In this document: one piece after another, positions 26,524 to 38,100 of the stretch | Position numbering within the stretch: position 1 is the first letter of the stretch | Layout of the letters: the number at the start of each line of letters is the position of its first letter | Assembly (NCBI GenBank): GCA_937998305.1 | Contig: CALLDL010000025.1 | Coordinates: 1-57,596, forward strand | Length of the DNA: 57,596 nucleotides | Direction: 5' to 3' | From: an uncultured Desulfobacterales bacterium | Lineage (GTDB): Bacteria; Desulfobacterota; Desulfobacteria; Desulfobacterales; UBA11574 | Translations under genes and position numbers: made by a program | The notes under the pieces: model-generated | Database searches by the model: none | What the model was told of the DNA's origin: nothing | What the model saw: the letters and a program-made list of their open reading frames with translations, nothing else

Positions 26524-27936
26524 TTATATATCGAAATAGAGGAAAAATTCATGGGGATGCGGACGAAGTTTTACATCATTGACCTCATTTTCCATTTTGT
26601 ATTCAATCCACATGTCAATAACATCCTGAGTGAAGACATCCCCTTTCATCATGAACTCGTGATCTTCCTTGAGTGCTGACAGGGCTTCTTCCAAAGATCC
26701 CGGTGCCGATGGAATCTCCGCCAACTCTTCGGGTGGGAGACCATAGATGTCTTTATCCAGCGGATCGCCCGGATCGATCTTATTTTCAATACCGTCGATG
26801 ATGGCCATGAGCATGGCGGAAAACGCCATATACCCATTGCACGAAGGGTCCGGTGTACGAAACTCGATGCGTTTGGCTTTGGGTGAAGATGAGTACATGG
26901 GAATCCGGACGGCTGCACTTCGGTTACGGCTGGAATAAGCCAGATTCACCGGAGCCTCAAAGCCGGGGACCAAGCGTTTGTAGGAGTTGGTGGTCGGGTT
27001 GGTAAAGGCGCACAGCGCGCGACAGTGTTTAAGTATCCCGCCGATGGCATACAGGGCTTCTTGGGACACGCCGGCATATTTGTCGCCGGCAAAAAGGGGT
27101 TGGTCGCCTTTCCAAATGCTGCAATGGGTATGCATACCGGTACCGTTGTCGTTGAACAGCGGCTTTGGCATAAATGTCACGGTATGACCGTACTTGTGTG
27201 CCACATTTTTAAGAACATACTTAAACCACATGAGTTGATCACCCATTTCAAGCAGGGGTTTAAATCGCATGTCGATTTCTGCCTGGCCGGCGGTGGCCAC
27301 CTCATGATGCTGGCATTCAACATCTATTCCCAACTGTTCAAGGGTCAAGAGCATTTCGGTGCGAATATCCTGAAACTTGTCCATTGGCGGAACCGGAAAG
27401 TAGCCTTGCTTGTGTCTCGGCTTGTAACCCAGATTAGGGCATTCTTCCCGTCCGCTGTTCCAGATACCTTCAACGGAATCGATCTCATAAAAGGCCCGAT
27501 GATTGGAAGACTCGAAACGGATATCGTCAAAGATAAAAAATTCAGCCTCAGGTCCGAAATAAGAAGTGTCGCCGATTCCGGTACTCTTGAGATATGCTTC
27601 TGCTTTTTTAGCAATATTTCTCGGGTCTCGGGTATATGCCTCACGGGTAATGGGGTCCACAATGTTGCCAATTAAAACCAGGGTAGGAACTTCAAAGAAA
27701 GGATCCATTTTGGCGGTAGCTGCGTCCGGTACCACCAGCATGTCGCTGGCGTGAATAGGCTGCCATCCCCGGATGCTGGAGCCGTCAAATCCGTAGCCGT
27801 CCTCGAAACTCGATTCCTCCAGTTCACTCATGGGCACCGTAAAATGCTGCCACAGGCCCGGAAAATCCAGAAAGCGAAGATCTACCACTTTGGCCTTATT
27901 CTCTTTTGCAAATTCAAAAACTTCTTTGGGTGTCAT
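26524..27936 (-). CDS. glnA: Glutamine synthetase, type I
   Basis: A 470-residue GlnA that makes glutamine from glutamate, ammonia and ATP. Motifs include the N-terminal [19 protein letters not shown], the EAEFFIFD metal site, the [11 protein letters not shown] segment, [29 protein letters not shown] and RIP. The adenylylation site is intact as [11 protein letters not shown] with Tyr398, so the enzyme can be switched by GlnE. Length matches the dodecameric proteobacterial form. A strong AGGAGG site precedes the ATG. It lies downstream of glnB, separated by a repeat-rich 357-base spacer, and has its own terminator. No clear sigma-54 promoter could be found upstream by eye. Confidence 0.98.
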   Translation of the reverse strand: MTPKEVFEFAKENKAKVVDLRFLDFPGLWQHFTVPMSELEESSFEDGYGFDGSSIRGWQPIHASDMLVVPDAATAKMDPFFEVPTLVLIGNIVDPITREAYTRDPRNIAKKAEAYLKSTGIGDTSYFGPEAEFFIFDDIRFESSNHRAFYEIDSVEGIWNSGREECPNLGYKPRHKQGYFPVPPMDKFQDIRTEMLLTLEQLGIDVECQHHEVATAGQAEIDMRFKPLLEMGDQLMWFKYVLKNVAHKYGHTVTFMPKPLFNDNGTGMHTHCSIWKGDQPLFAGDKYAGVSQEALYAIGGILKHCRALCAFTNPTTNSYKRLVPGFEAPVNLAYSSRNRSAAVRIPMYSSSPKAKRIEFRTPDPSCNGYMAFSAMLMAIIDGIENKIDPGDPLDKDIYGLPPEELAEIPSAPGSLEEALSALKEDHEFMMKGDVFTQDVIDMWIEYKMENEVNDVKLRPHPHEFFLYFDI

Positions 27937-28069
27937 AATAAAAAATCCTCCTTGTGGTATAAAAATTAGCTTTATTTAGATAATCGTTATACTTCTTATC
28001 TTATGCCTTAGTGCTCTAATTCATAAATATGATGACGAATTTCATCTGGACACTAGCCCGTATAAGCTG

Positions 28070-28215
28070 ACGTCCAAAAGTTTGAAGTTTGAAGTGCCTA
28101 AAGTGAGCTAAAGTTGAGGAACGCGCTTTCAGCGCTATCAATTACAATTAAAATTTATAGAATACCTTAACTTTAGGCACTTTAGTTCACTTTAGGCACT
28201 TTTAACTTTTGCATA
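28070..28215. repeat. Short-word palindromic repeat, copy 2
   Basis: The left arm has TTTGAAG words and AAGTGCCTAAAGTGAGCTAA; the right arm is the inverse (AACTTTAGGCACTTTAG, then TTCACTTTAGGC). Between them are the small palindrome GCGCTTTCAGCGC and an A+T-rich core. Architecture and words match the copies at 23.9-24.1 and 57.5 kb. It occupies most of the glnA-glnB spacer. Near 28044, CTGGACACTAG recalls the end of the 41.6 kb element. Confidence 0.65.
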
Positions 28216-28293
28216 CATAGAATGAAAAAAACCAAGTTTTAAATACGTAACCGTATTTACGAATACATGTACTTAGGTTTCAATTTACAGGGT

Positions 28294-28644
<351 letters not shown>

Positions 28645-31287
28645 TTATGTCGCTAAACCCGGCAAAATTTCTTTAATGGATGTTTTAATCTTCTCTACCT
28701 GATCCGGTGAATCAACTTTTTGTCCATCAAAATCCCTGACATAAAAAACGTCAACAACCTGATCCACTTTTGTTGCAATCTTGGCCACCCAAATATCTAG
28801 CCCACACCTGAAAAGTGCATCGGTAATCTTGTAAAGAAGTCCCGGAAAATCATAAGTAAATACTTCAATAATAGTAAAAAAACTCGAGCTGTCATTGTCC
28901 ACGTTGATTTGATGGGGCCTTCCTTTTACATGACGTCTCGCAGGTCTGTAGACCGTTTTTTTTTCTTCCAACGCCGTCCTTAGATCAAGATCGCCGGACA
29001 GCGCAGATTTGAGATGGGCTTCAGCCTGTTGCCACCTTTGTTTTTCAAAAATCTGATCCAACGGCGGGTTGACTTCAAAAATATCAAGGGCAATATTATT
29101 CCGCCATGTGAAGATCTGCGCATCGAGGATATCCAGTCCGTTCAACGTAAATGTCCCCGCAATCTTTGAAAACAGACCGGGACGATCCTGTGCGCAAATG
29201 GTGACCGTTCGGGTATTGGAATCCGGAGTTTTTGTAACACTCCAGATAAAGTCCGCTGTTCCCATATTTTTGTAAAGTTCGATATGTTCCATCATACCAT
29301 CAGACGGCATATAAAGAAGGTATCGAGGAGACATGAAATTGAAAAGTGTCTCCATATCATTCTCGGCATAGTGCTTTATGGCGGACCCGAAGACTTCGGC
29401 TTTTTTATTCTCAACAGCTTCAACAGCCTCTCTGGATGCAAGTTCCCCCTTTTCAAGGACATTTGAAACTTTAAAGAAAAGATCTCTTAACAATGTAGCG
29501 GTCCAGTCACTCCAGGCTTTTGGACCGGTGGCCATTGAATCGGCCACAGTCAACAAATAAAGCATTTTTAGACGATCGACATCTTTTATCTTTCTGGCAC
29601 ACGAGATGGCTGTCTCTTCATCATTGAGATCTCTTCTAGTGGCAGTCTTAATAAATAATAGATGCTCTTTTATCAAAAAAGAGACCGTTTCAATATCCTC
29701 AATGGGGTAGCCTTTCTTAAGCAGTATCGACGCTGCAATCTCGGCACCGCTGATGGAATGACTCACACCGGTTTTACCTTTACCGATGTCGTGCAACAGC
29801 GTCGCCCACAACAAAAGATTACGTTTTTTAAGCCTTTTATAAATATCACTGCATAAGGGATATTCTGAAATTCCTTCGGATGTGCCGAATCTTTGTATAT
29901 TCTGAACGGTTCTCAGCAAATGTCGATCCACCGGATAAAGATGGTACTCATCATATTGGATTCTATCTGAGATTTCTTTAAATTCAGGAATAAATCGGAT
30001 CAAAAAACCGGTGTTTAGTATTTCGTCGAGTACATTAAATGTCGATGACGGTTTAGCTAAAATCCGTTCAAATGATTCAAGATTAAACATCGAAGAAGAA
30101 AATTCTTCGTCAATAAGAAAGGAAAATTCCCTGACCAGCCTTTTGGCCTCTGCACTTAATGGAATATTCAGAGTCGCGCTTTTTTCAAATATCTTTATCA
30201 AAAGGTTCGGATCGCGCAGGATGTCTTCGGAAGAAACAAAGTTGATCATCCCATTTTCCGTAATTTCGAGCCCCTTAATGAGGGTATGTTTTAGCGCCTT
30301 TATCGAGCGTTTAACATCCTTAAACAACCCCAGCTCGTATAGAAACATCAGGTGCTGCTGCTTTAAAAATTCCATTTGGCTATGAAGCTTGCTCAAAAAT
30401 CGTTCCACCGGCTGCTGTCCGTTTTTTTTGCCAAACTTCAGGGCATCAGCCATTTTGATCTGGTATTCAAAATAGAGCTGATCACATCTCCTGTCGGACA
30501 GATGATGCAGACAGTTTCTCACGTTACCTATGAACTCAAGCGCCTGCCTCATGGCCTTAAATTCATCATGGGACAAAAAACCATAATACTCGAGATCTCT
30601 GAATTCTTTGAGATTCGATTTCAGTCTGGCGATCCAGAGCATGGTGTGATAGTCTCTCAATCCACCCTGGCCTTCTTTGAGATTGGGTTCGAGCAGATAC
30701 GACGAATCTCCGAAACATTCATGCCTGCTTTGGCTGATGTCGACCAGTTTCCTTATGACTTTAGTCGAATGCTTCTTTTTAAACCGTTTGCGAAGGTGCT
30801 CCATCAAAGATGAATACAACAGAGACATGCCGCATATGAAACGTGCGTCCAGAAGGGAGGTCAAAACCTCGATGTCATCAATAGCTAATTTGACACATTC
30901 TTTAAGAGATCGTGTGGCATGACCCACTTCAAGACCGATGTCCCACAACGGGTACACAATTTCCTGGATAAGAACCTCGGCCTTGTCGGGAACATATTTC
31001 TTAAAAAGAAACAAAAGATCCACATCCGAATGAATGAACTGCTCTTTTCGTCCATAACCCCCAAGGGCAATGATCGCATAGGGGTTCTTTTCCATCTCCA
31101 TTTTGGGTCCCACACGAGAGCTTTCGAAACTTTCAAAAAAATAGTCGTCCAGCACTTGTGCATGTCGCTTTATAAAGTCCGGCGATTTTCTTTTTATAAA
31201 TCCGGAAACCAGATGGTCGGTGTTTTCCCGCAGCCGCTCTGCAGCCGGCTCAAGCCTTCCCATTTTTTTTGAATTTGAAAGTGTCAT
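28645..31287 (-). CDS. glnD: Bifunctional [P-II] uridylyltransferase/uridylyl-removing enzyme
   Basis: An 880-residue GlnD that uridylylates P-II when glutamine is low and deuridylylates it when glutamine is high. The nucleotidyltransferase domain has LGGYGRKEQFIHSDVDLLFLF; the HD hydrolase domain has LLHDIGKG near residue 460; two ACT domains at the C terminus (near 690 and 800) should bind glutamine. Length is close to the E. coli enzyme (890). The start at 31287 is only about 10 bases from the edge of the MITE-like copy B and no ribosome-binding site is evident, so initiation may lie at an internal ATG such as 31263. glnB follows directly. Confidence 0.95.
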   Translation of the reverse strand: MTLSNSKKMGRLEPAAERLRENTDHLVSGFIKRKSPDFIKRHAQVLDDYFFESFESSRVGPKMEMEKNPYAIIALGGYGRKEQFIHSDVDLLFLFKKYVPDKAEVLIQEIVYPLWDIGLEVGHATRSLKECVKLAIDDIEVLTSLLDARFICGMSLLYSSLMEHLRKRFKKKHSTKVIRKLVDISQSRHECFGDSSYLLEPNLKEGQGGLRDYHTMLWIARLKSNLKEFRDLEYYGFLSHDEFKAMRQALEFIGNVRNCLHHLSDRRCDQLYFEYQIKMADALKFGKKNGQQPVERFLSKLHSQMEFLKQQHLMFLYELGLFKDVKRSIKALKHTLIKGLEITENGMINFVSSEDILRDPNLLIKIFEKSATLNIPLSAEAKRLVREFSFLIDEEFSSSMFNLESFERILAKPSSTFNVLDEILNTGFLIRFIPEFKEISDRIQYDEYHLYPVDRHLLRTVQNIQRFGTSEGISEYPLCSDIYKRLKKRNLLLWATLLHDIGKGKTGVSHSISGAEIAASILLKKGYPIEDIETVSFLIKEHLLFIKTATRRDLNDEETAISCARKIKDVDRLKMLYLLTVADSMATGPKAWSDWTATLLRDLFFKVSNVLEKGELASREAVEAVENKKAEVFGSAIKHYAENDMETLFNFMSPRYLLYMPSDGMMEHIELYKNMGTADFIWSVTKTPDSNTRTVTICAQDRPGLFSKIAGTFTLNGLDILDAQIFTWRNNIALDIFEVNPPLDQIFEKQRWQQAEAHLKSALSGDLDLRTALEEKKTVYRPARRHVKGRPHQINVDNDSSSFFTIIEVFTYDFPGLLYKITDALFRCGLDIWVAKIATKVDQVVDVFYVRDFDGQKVDSPDQVEKIKTSIKEILPGLAT

Positions 31288-31695
31288 TTTAACTCAAACG
31301 ATTTCAAAGGAGCTTCAGGTATGATTAAATTTTTGGCTGGAAGCTGTCTGGGTGGATTAGGGATCGTTTTGAAAGAACCATAAGCGATTTAACTTTACGG
31401 ATGAAACCCCCTGTTAAAACAGAAGCCTTTATTAATAGCCCGGGCGTATTCTTTCATTACGAACCCTTATTCACGAGTTCTTTCAGCAAAAACTTAATTA
31501 TACCTGAAGCGGTAATGCTTTCAAAAGGCTAAAATGTTACGAGTTATTTATATTAGCAACAGGTGTGCCATAACACCAAATATTCATAAATATCTATTAA
31601 TACAGAGAGTTACTCGCAAGGACAGGCATAAACATAAAAATGATTGCTTACAATTTTGTTAAAATTAAAGTCAATTAATTACAAAAATGTAACCC
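31288..31695. other. glnD-glnE spacer occupied by a MITE-like element
   Basis: No gene. MITE-like copy B fills about half; the remainder is A+T-rich and contains a small hairpin GGTGTGCCATAACACC near 31561-31576. Any glnD promoter must lie inside or beside the element. Confidence 0.6.
31311..31510 (-). mobile_element. MITE-like element, copy B
   Basis: Inverted copy of the element at 4461-4659, with the same roughly 30-bp terminal inverted repeats (AGCTTCAGGTATGATTAAAT at one end, AACTTAATTATACCTGAAGC at the other). Similarity to copy A extends about 15-27 bases outside the TIRs. It lies just upstream of glnD. No target-site duplication is obvious. Confidence 0.75.
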
Positions 31696-34596
31696 TCATT
31701 CAATTTCCATAATATCTTTCCAGGTTTGACTGACATTTTCTCGCATACCACGAAATTTAGTTTCAGGGGCTTTGGCAGGTTTTTCCTGAAGGCTGAACTG
31801 GTGAACAGCTGATCGGTAGGTTAGATAGGCAACTTTTAAGATGTGAGCGACCGGGTCGTTGATGATGCCGGTTTCTTTTAACGTTTCGAGGAGTCTGACA
31901 ATATCGGTCCACTTTAATAATTCTTTGTATTCGCAAGACTTTAAAAGAACCAGATACTGCACCAAAAATTCGATATCAACGATGCCCCCTGTATCCTGCT
32001 TGAGGTCGAAAAGCCCTGGATCCGTACTTGAGAGTTCCTTTCGCATCCTTTCGCGCATGTCGACAACGTCTTGTTTTAATTTGGCCTTGATCCTGGGCCG
32101 TGCAAGAACCTCGCTCCGAATGTGTTCAAAGCGTTTGGCCATTTTGATATCACCACTGATGGGTCTTGCTTTGATAAGGGCCTGATGTTCCCAAGTCCAG
32201 GCTTTGTTTGTCTGATAATCTTTAAACCCTTCTATGTGGCTCACCAGAATGCCGGAACTGCCACTGGGTCGAAGGCGCATATCCGGCTCGTAGAGCTTTC
32301 CAACAGCAGTATGTGTGGTTAAAATATGTATAACTCTTTGCCCCAGACGGGCAAAAAATTGTTGATTATCAATAGGATGTTTCCCGTCATGGGTTTGTCC
32401 TTGGGTTCCGGCGTGGAGAAAAACCATATCCAGATCCGATCCATAACCGAATTCAATCCCACCCAGTTTTCCATAGGCAATGACAGAAAATCCCCTGCCG
32501 ATTTCCATGCCGTCCATTTGACACGTGGGGACCCCGTGCTTTTCAACCAGATGGTTCCATGACAGTTCAACAACTTCATTTAAAACCGTCTCGGCAATTT
32601 CGGTAAGATGGTCACTGGTTCGCATCAATGTCAAGGCGCCGGTAACATCTGCTGCAGCCACCCGTAGTGTATTCACCTGTTTAAAAATACTCAATTCCTG
32701 AATCTGATACTCGAAATCCCGATTGGATGCCAAGTCAAGCCGCTTGCGGATTTCTTTTTGGAGTTCCGGCTTCTCTGGAGGACGATAGAGTGTGCGAGGA
32801 TCAAGAAGTTCATCCAAAAGGACCGGATGGCGAGACAGAAATGAAACGATCCAGGGGCTGGCACTAACCAGGTTCACCATATGAACGATAGCCGTAGGAT
32901 TTTCCAGCAGCAAAGCCAGGTAATTGGTGCGCTGCTCGATGGTTTTGATCAGATCGACGATTCGATTCAATACAACGATTGGGTGTTCAGAGCGGCCGAT
33001 TTCTTTAAGCATGATCGGCATCAGCCTGTCGAGACGTTGACGGCCGTCGCTGCTGAGGGATCGTGTTGCCGGGTGGTTACGAAGGTGATCCAATAAACGC
33101 TCAACTTCATCGAAGTTCTCATATCCGGCCGCAAGAAGTATCTTCTGGCGCTTGCTTTCTTCTAAAAGATCTCCCCATATCGCCTCCAAACCGGTTTGAA
33201 TTTCTCTGGTCCGATCATCGATAGGCTCTGAATCTTTGGCTTCAAGTAATTTATCGAAATGAGAGTGAACGATTTTCCTGTGTTTGTCTAACTGGTGATC
33301 GAACGCTTCCGGGGTATCAAACCCCATGGACGCTGCCAAGCGCGTTTTTGCAACAGAATCGGACGGGATGACATGGGTTTGTTGATCTGAAAATTCCTGC
33401 AAGCGGTGTTCTGTATTTCGTAAAAATATGTATGCCCTAGTGAGCTCATCACAGACTTTTTTGGAAATATAATTTTCATTGAAAAGGACTGTTAGAGTCT
33501 TTTGAATGCGCCGATCCTGAAGCGAAGGCGTGACGCCTCCTCGTATGAGTTGGAATATCTGCCCAAAAAACTCAACCTCACGTATTCCGCCGTATCCAAG
33601 TTTGATGTTATTTGTCATACCCCTACGCTTGACTTCAAGGGATATTTTTTGTTTCATCTTCCTTAAAGATTCAAATACACCAAAATCAAGATATCTTCTA
33701 AATACAAAGGGTTTAAGACTTTTTAAAAGTGTTTCACCGGCATCTTTCTCACCCGCTACAACCCGTGCCTTTATCCAGGCGTATCGCTACCACTCCCGTC
33801 CTTGCTCCTGGTAATATTCTTCAATGGCACCAAAGCTCATCACCACGGGCCCGCTTTCACCATAGGGCCTGAGATCCATGTCGACCCGAAATACAACGCC
33901 GTCAGGGGTATTGGCACCGATGATTTTCATTAATTGACGACAAAGGCGAACAAAAAACTCTTCGTTGTTTATCGATTCCAAACCCCCTTGGGTTATTCCG
34001 GTTTCAGGGTAAGCAAAAATCAAGTCAACGTCCGAAGAAAAGTTTAACTCCTGCCCGCCAAGCTTTCCCATTCCAAAAACGACCAGCCGTTGATGAGATC
34101 CGTCGTGTGAGGTTGGAATCCCGTACTTTAAACATTGCCATTGATAAAGAAAAAGCACTGCCTGATCGATGCATGCATCGGCCAGGGCCGAAAGATCGTC
34201 CATGGTTTCCGAAAGATTTGCCAAGCCGGCCAAGTCCCGCCAGGCGATTCGGACCATGTGATACCGTCTAAACCTTCGAAGTTGCTTTGAAAGCTGTACA
34301 TCGTCTTTAACATCAGTCAAATAGGATATCAGTTTTTCACGAAATTCGCCTGTTCCAAATGTTCTTTGAAGATCCCCGCTTTCATACAAATCTTTTAAGA
34401 ACTTAGGATCGCGCGTACAGCTTTTGAATACAAAATCACTACAGGTGAAAACTCTTTGTAGAGCATTAATGAATTCAAAATCATCGGGCAAGAATACATC
34501 TGCATCTTTTGCTGCAGCAAGGAATGCTTCGTATTTTCGTGCCGTATCTTCTTTCAGCATTAAGGGCATAGTGGCCGTGAATTTCATATTTGGCAA
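31696..34596 (-). pseudogene. glnE: Glutamine-synthetase adenylyltransferase, interrupted by one in-frame TAG
   Basis: GlnE attaches AMP to, and removes it from, GlnA. The frame is open from about 34596 (TTG; ATG at 34587) to 33787 and from 33786 to 31696, with one TAG at 33787-33789 between QEQGREW and RYAWIKARVVAG. Relatives read EWERYA there, so a Glu codon (GAG) has probably become TAG. Without the stop the product is about 966 residues, normal for GlnE (946 in E. coli). The N-terminal removase part has GMGKLGGQELNFSSDVDLIF; the C-terminal transferase part has AYGKLGGIEFGYGSDLDMVF. A restart at the ATG at 33657 would give a 653-residue protein with the whole transferase domain. Either a recent nonsense mutation or a sequencing error fits. 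Confidence 0.85.
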
Positions 34597-35001
34597 TAAA
34601 GGTATCGGTTATGGATTATTAATAAGGACTTTAAAGAAAACCAAAAAAGTATTGCAACAACTGATTTTGTATAAAAGAATATCAATAGATTTTCAATATA
34701 ATTTCCTCGGACTCCTAACCGTTATTGTAAAACAAGGCGCTTAAAGGTGCCGATGGACTTTTAGAAATTCAATCCGTTGATTTTGATGGATATTTCAATC
34801 TTCCCTGAATATCCCTTGACATATTCCTAATTTAACAATAACATGAAGGGTTCATTAGTTTCATCCAAGCTAATGTCAGAAGACTTTCCCATAAGGAAAG
34901 CCTCTTGTTTTATGCTTGGCCTCAAAGGAATTATACCCTTTCTTCGAAGCCGTACCTTCCAAGATCCGAAAAATAACCCTTAAAGGTTAAAGGGAGTAAT
35001 C

Positions 35002-35112
35002 ATGGAACACCTTAAGGTGTTGTGGTTTGCATTAAAAAAAGCAAGTAAACCTGAGCCACTACTATCTTTTGTTGAAATTAACCCATTTACATTTATAATC
35101 ATTCACCTTTAA
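35002..35112 (+). CDS. Possible small leader ORF upstream of the PFOR-like gene
   Basis: 36 codons beginning MEHLKVLWFALKKASK, with AAAGGGAG 6 bases before the ATG. The ORF ends 10 bases before the proposed -35 of the next gene, so it would need its own promoter. No family is recognised. Support is the ribosome-binding site only. Confidence 0.25.
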   Translation: MEHLKVLWFALKKASKPEPLLSFVEINPFTFIIIHL

Positions 35113-35121
35113 ACAAGGCAG

Positions 35122-35149
35122 TTGCTATGTTCGTCGTATATGTTATACT
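35122..35149 (+). promoter_or_regulatory. Probable sigma-70 promoter of the PFOR-like gene
   Basis: TTGCTA (35122-35127) and TATACT (35144-35149) are separated by 16 bases, about 46 bases upstream of the start codon. Confidence 0.5.
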
Positions 35150-35195
35150 TGTAGATCATAACAAGCTGATTATGCAATAATAGGAGAGACGACCA

Positions 35196-38100
35196 ATGGC
35201 CCCAAAAATAAATTTAGACACCCTTATGGAAGTGCTTCCTTACCAGAGGAAAAGAGGAAAATGGAAGAGCCTTCAACTGGACTGGAAGAAAGAGTGGAAG
35301 CGGTTCGATGCCAAAAAGCTTTTTAAGTTTGACCTTGCTGACATTCCAGAAGACAAATTGAACGCTGCTCGAGAGCGTAAAGAATCCATCCTGGACGGCA
35401 ATCACGCCGCGCTTTCCATCCTCACCCGTCTGGTGGACGGACTCTGCGGCTATCCCATAACACCATCTACTCCCATTGCCGAGGATTTTGCCAAGGCTGC
35501 CGCCAATGGACAAAAAAACCTGTTCGGCACCGAATTGATGTATTTTCAACCCAGTGATGAGCTTTCAGCCATTGCGGCGGTGGAGGCCATGGCATGTCAG
35601 GGGGGGAGATATGTGGACAACACCTCTTCACAGGGGCTGGTGTTAAAGACGAAAAACCTCTATTCAGTGGCGGGCAAACGACTTCCGGCAATCATGACGG
35701 TGATGGCCCGGGAGGTGAATAAGGGATCATTGAGCATTCACTGCGGCCACAACGATTTTTACGGTGTTCGCAATACCGGCTGGGTTCAGCTTGTTTCTGA
35801 AAACAATCAAGAACTCCATGATTTGCTGCCGATAGCCTTTAAAACCGCCGAGCTACGCCAGGTCATGCTGCCGTTCATGGTTATCGGAGACGGATTTATC
35901 AAATCCCATGCTCTTGAAAACATAAAACTTCTTTCAGACGACTTTCTGAAGTATTTTGTCGGGCCGCCGAACCGGCTTTATCAGCCCGATTTTGAACAGA
36001 AATACCTCACCGGAACTTTTACCGATACAGACCTGACCATGGAAGGTCAGGTGGCCCAAGATTTTGCCTACCGTTTTGTCAAGCGGGGTGTTATCGCTAC
36101 CATGAACGTGATGAACCAGATTTTAGGTACCAACCACAAGGTTGTGGAATGCTACCGCACCGAAGATGCCGAAATGGTCGTTGTTGTTCTGGGGTCGGCG
36201 GCCGGTGTTCTCAAGGATGTGGTTGATTACTATCGGGATGTGCAAGGGTTGAAAATAGGTGTCGTGAGGCCGGTGTTGTTCAACCCGCCCTGTTATGAGG
36301 AAATCGCCTATGGTGTTCGCAATGCCAAGGTCATTACTGTACTGGAACGAACCGGCATGGTTCACAATCAACTCCTTCTGGCCGATTTGCAGGTGGCGCT
36401 GCAACTGTCTCAAAGAGCTTATCGCGAGGGCAAGGATGAGCACAAACTATACGCTCGGGACTATATGCCCACCCTTTTGCACGGGGTTTACGGTCTGGGC
36501 AGCAAAGATTTCAACAAGTACGATGCCGCTGCGGTCATTGAGAACATGCGGGCCTGTTTGGAAAGTAAAAGAGACGATTTTTTCCGGGACTTTTATTCCG
36601 GCATTGAAGGCCCCTACACCCTGAAACCTTCACAACTTCCGGATTATAAGGACCGAGAGCTTGGCCTGACCTTTATCGGTATCGGTGCCGAAGGCGTTAA
36701 AACCGCCCTGGAAACCGCAGCGGTGATTTATGCTGAAGAAAGCTGCAACGGCCGGCGATATATCGAATCCGGCGCTCGTTACGGCGCAGCCAGAAAGGGT
36801 GCTCCGGTATTTATGAATCTTCGAATCAGCGCCAGTCCGATTCGAAATGCCTCGGAACTCACCGAACACGATGTATTGGCTTTTTTCAATGAAAAATTTC
36901 TATCCGGTGAAATCTTAAGAGACTACGTCGGAGGACTGAACCAAAATGGACTCCTTGTGATCAACAGCTCCAGAACCGTAGATGAGATCCTCAAGACTTT
37001 TCCAGTTGAAATGCGTCAGCGTATCGCCGACAGAAACATCAAGGTAATTGCTGTGGACGCCACCCAGGCCGCTTTGAAGCATCTTAAGAAAAATTTGCCC
37101 GGCGCAGTGATGCTGGGGCTTATCAATAAAGAGACAGGAATTTTTACGCCCGAGGCTTTTGAAGAGAGATTTACTACCATCATAAAAGAAAAGCTGGGGG
37201 CCAAAAAAGGATTTGAAATTGTCGATTCCAATGTCGCCCTGCTAAAGGAAGGTGTCGAGAAGGCTTCAACCGACCCCATTGAAGGAATCTGTTCGTTTGC
37301 CGCAGTATCCGAAATTCAGTATCCATCGGCGGCGATTGAACCCGAAGATTTCGGCCAGGTTCCGGGTGCCGCCGGTCTTCCGGTTACCATGACCGAAAAG
37401 GACGAAATGGGGACCATTAAACCGGTGAATCTGATAGAGGATTTTCAGGAAACCTTTAGTCAAGAAATGGTTAAGCCGATTATGGAGGGGAAAAAGGTTC
37501 CTTGGAACCGGTTTATCCCCGTGGTACCATCCGGCACCAGTCAATATAAGGATGTAAGCTTCATCGCATCCCAGCTTCCGATCTGGGATGCGACCAAATG
37601 TATCGCCTGCGGCATGTGCGCGGCGTCGTGTCCGGATTCAGCACTTCATTCTACGATCACGGACAAGCCTGTTCCCAAGGAAGCGGCCACTTACTTCAAG
37701 GTTTTCAAAAAACCTCCCAAGGGGATTCCCTGGAAGCGTTTTGCTTTAAACATAAATGCAGTTGTTGATCGATGCAAAGGCTGTGGGGTCTGTGCTCAGG
37801 TCTGTCCGGTGGACGCCTTTAAAATGGTTGACAAGACACAGATAACTGAAACGGATTTTTTCCCCGAAGCGTACCATTATCTGGACAATACCTATGATGC
37901 GGCCCAGTATGTGGACCGGATGCCACTCAACCACCAGGTACTTTTTGTCTTATCAAAACTGTATCCGGGCAAGCACACCCTTTGTCCCGGCTGTGGTGAA
38001 GGAACCATCAACCTTTTGACCTTTTTTGCTCTGGAGAGTCTGCGGAACAGCCCCAAAGGGATCGAGACGTTTTACCAGGGACTCCAGGTTCTCTCGGATA

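Larger units (their letters stand above)
34597..35195. other. Divergent spacer and leader before the PFOR-like gene
   Basis: Gene-free except for a possible 36-codon ORF listed separately. Hairpins are seen, for example CTTTCC/GGAAAG at 34896-34912. A promoter is proposed at 35122-35149. Confidence 0.5.

Noticed and set aside
33787-33789. Pyrrolysine at the glnE TAG
   Set aside because: TAG ends several intact genes here (the BBE-type flavoprotein, glnB, the djlA-like gene and glnS), so TAG is not reserved, and the position is Glu in relatives rather than a Pyl site. No pyl genes are in the window.
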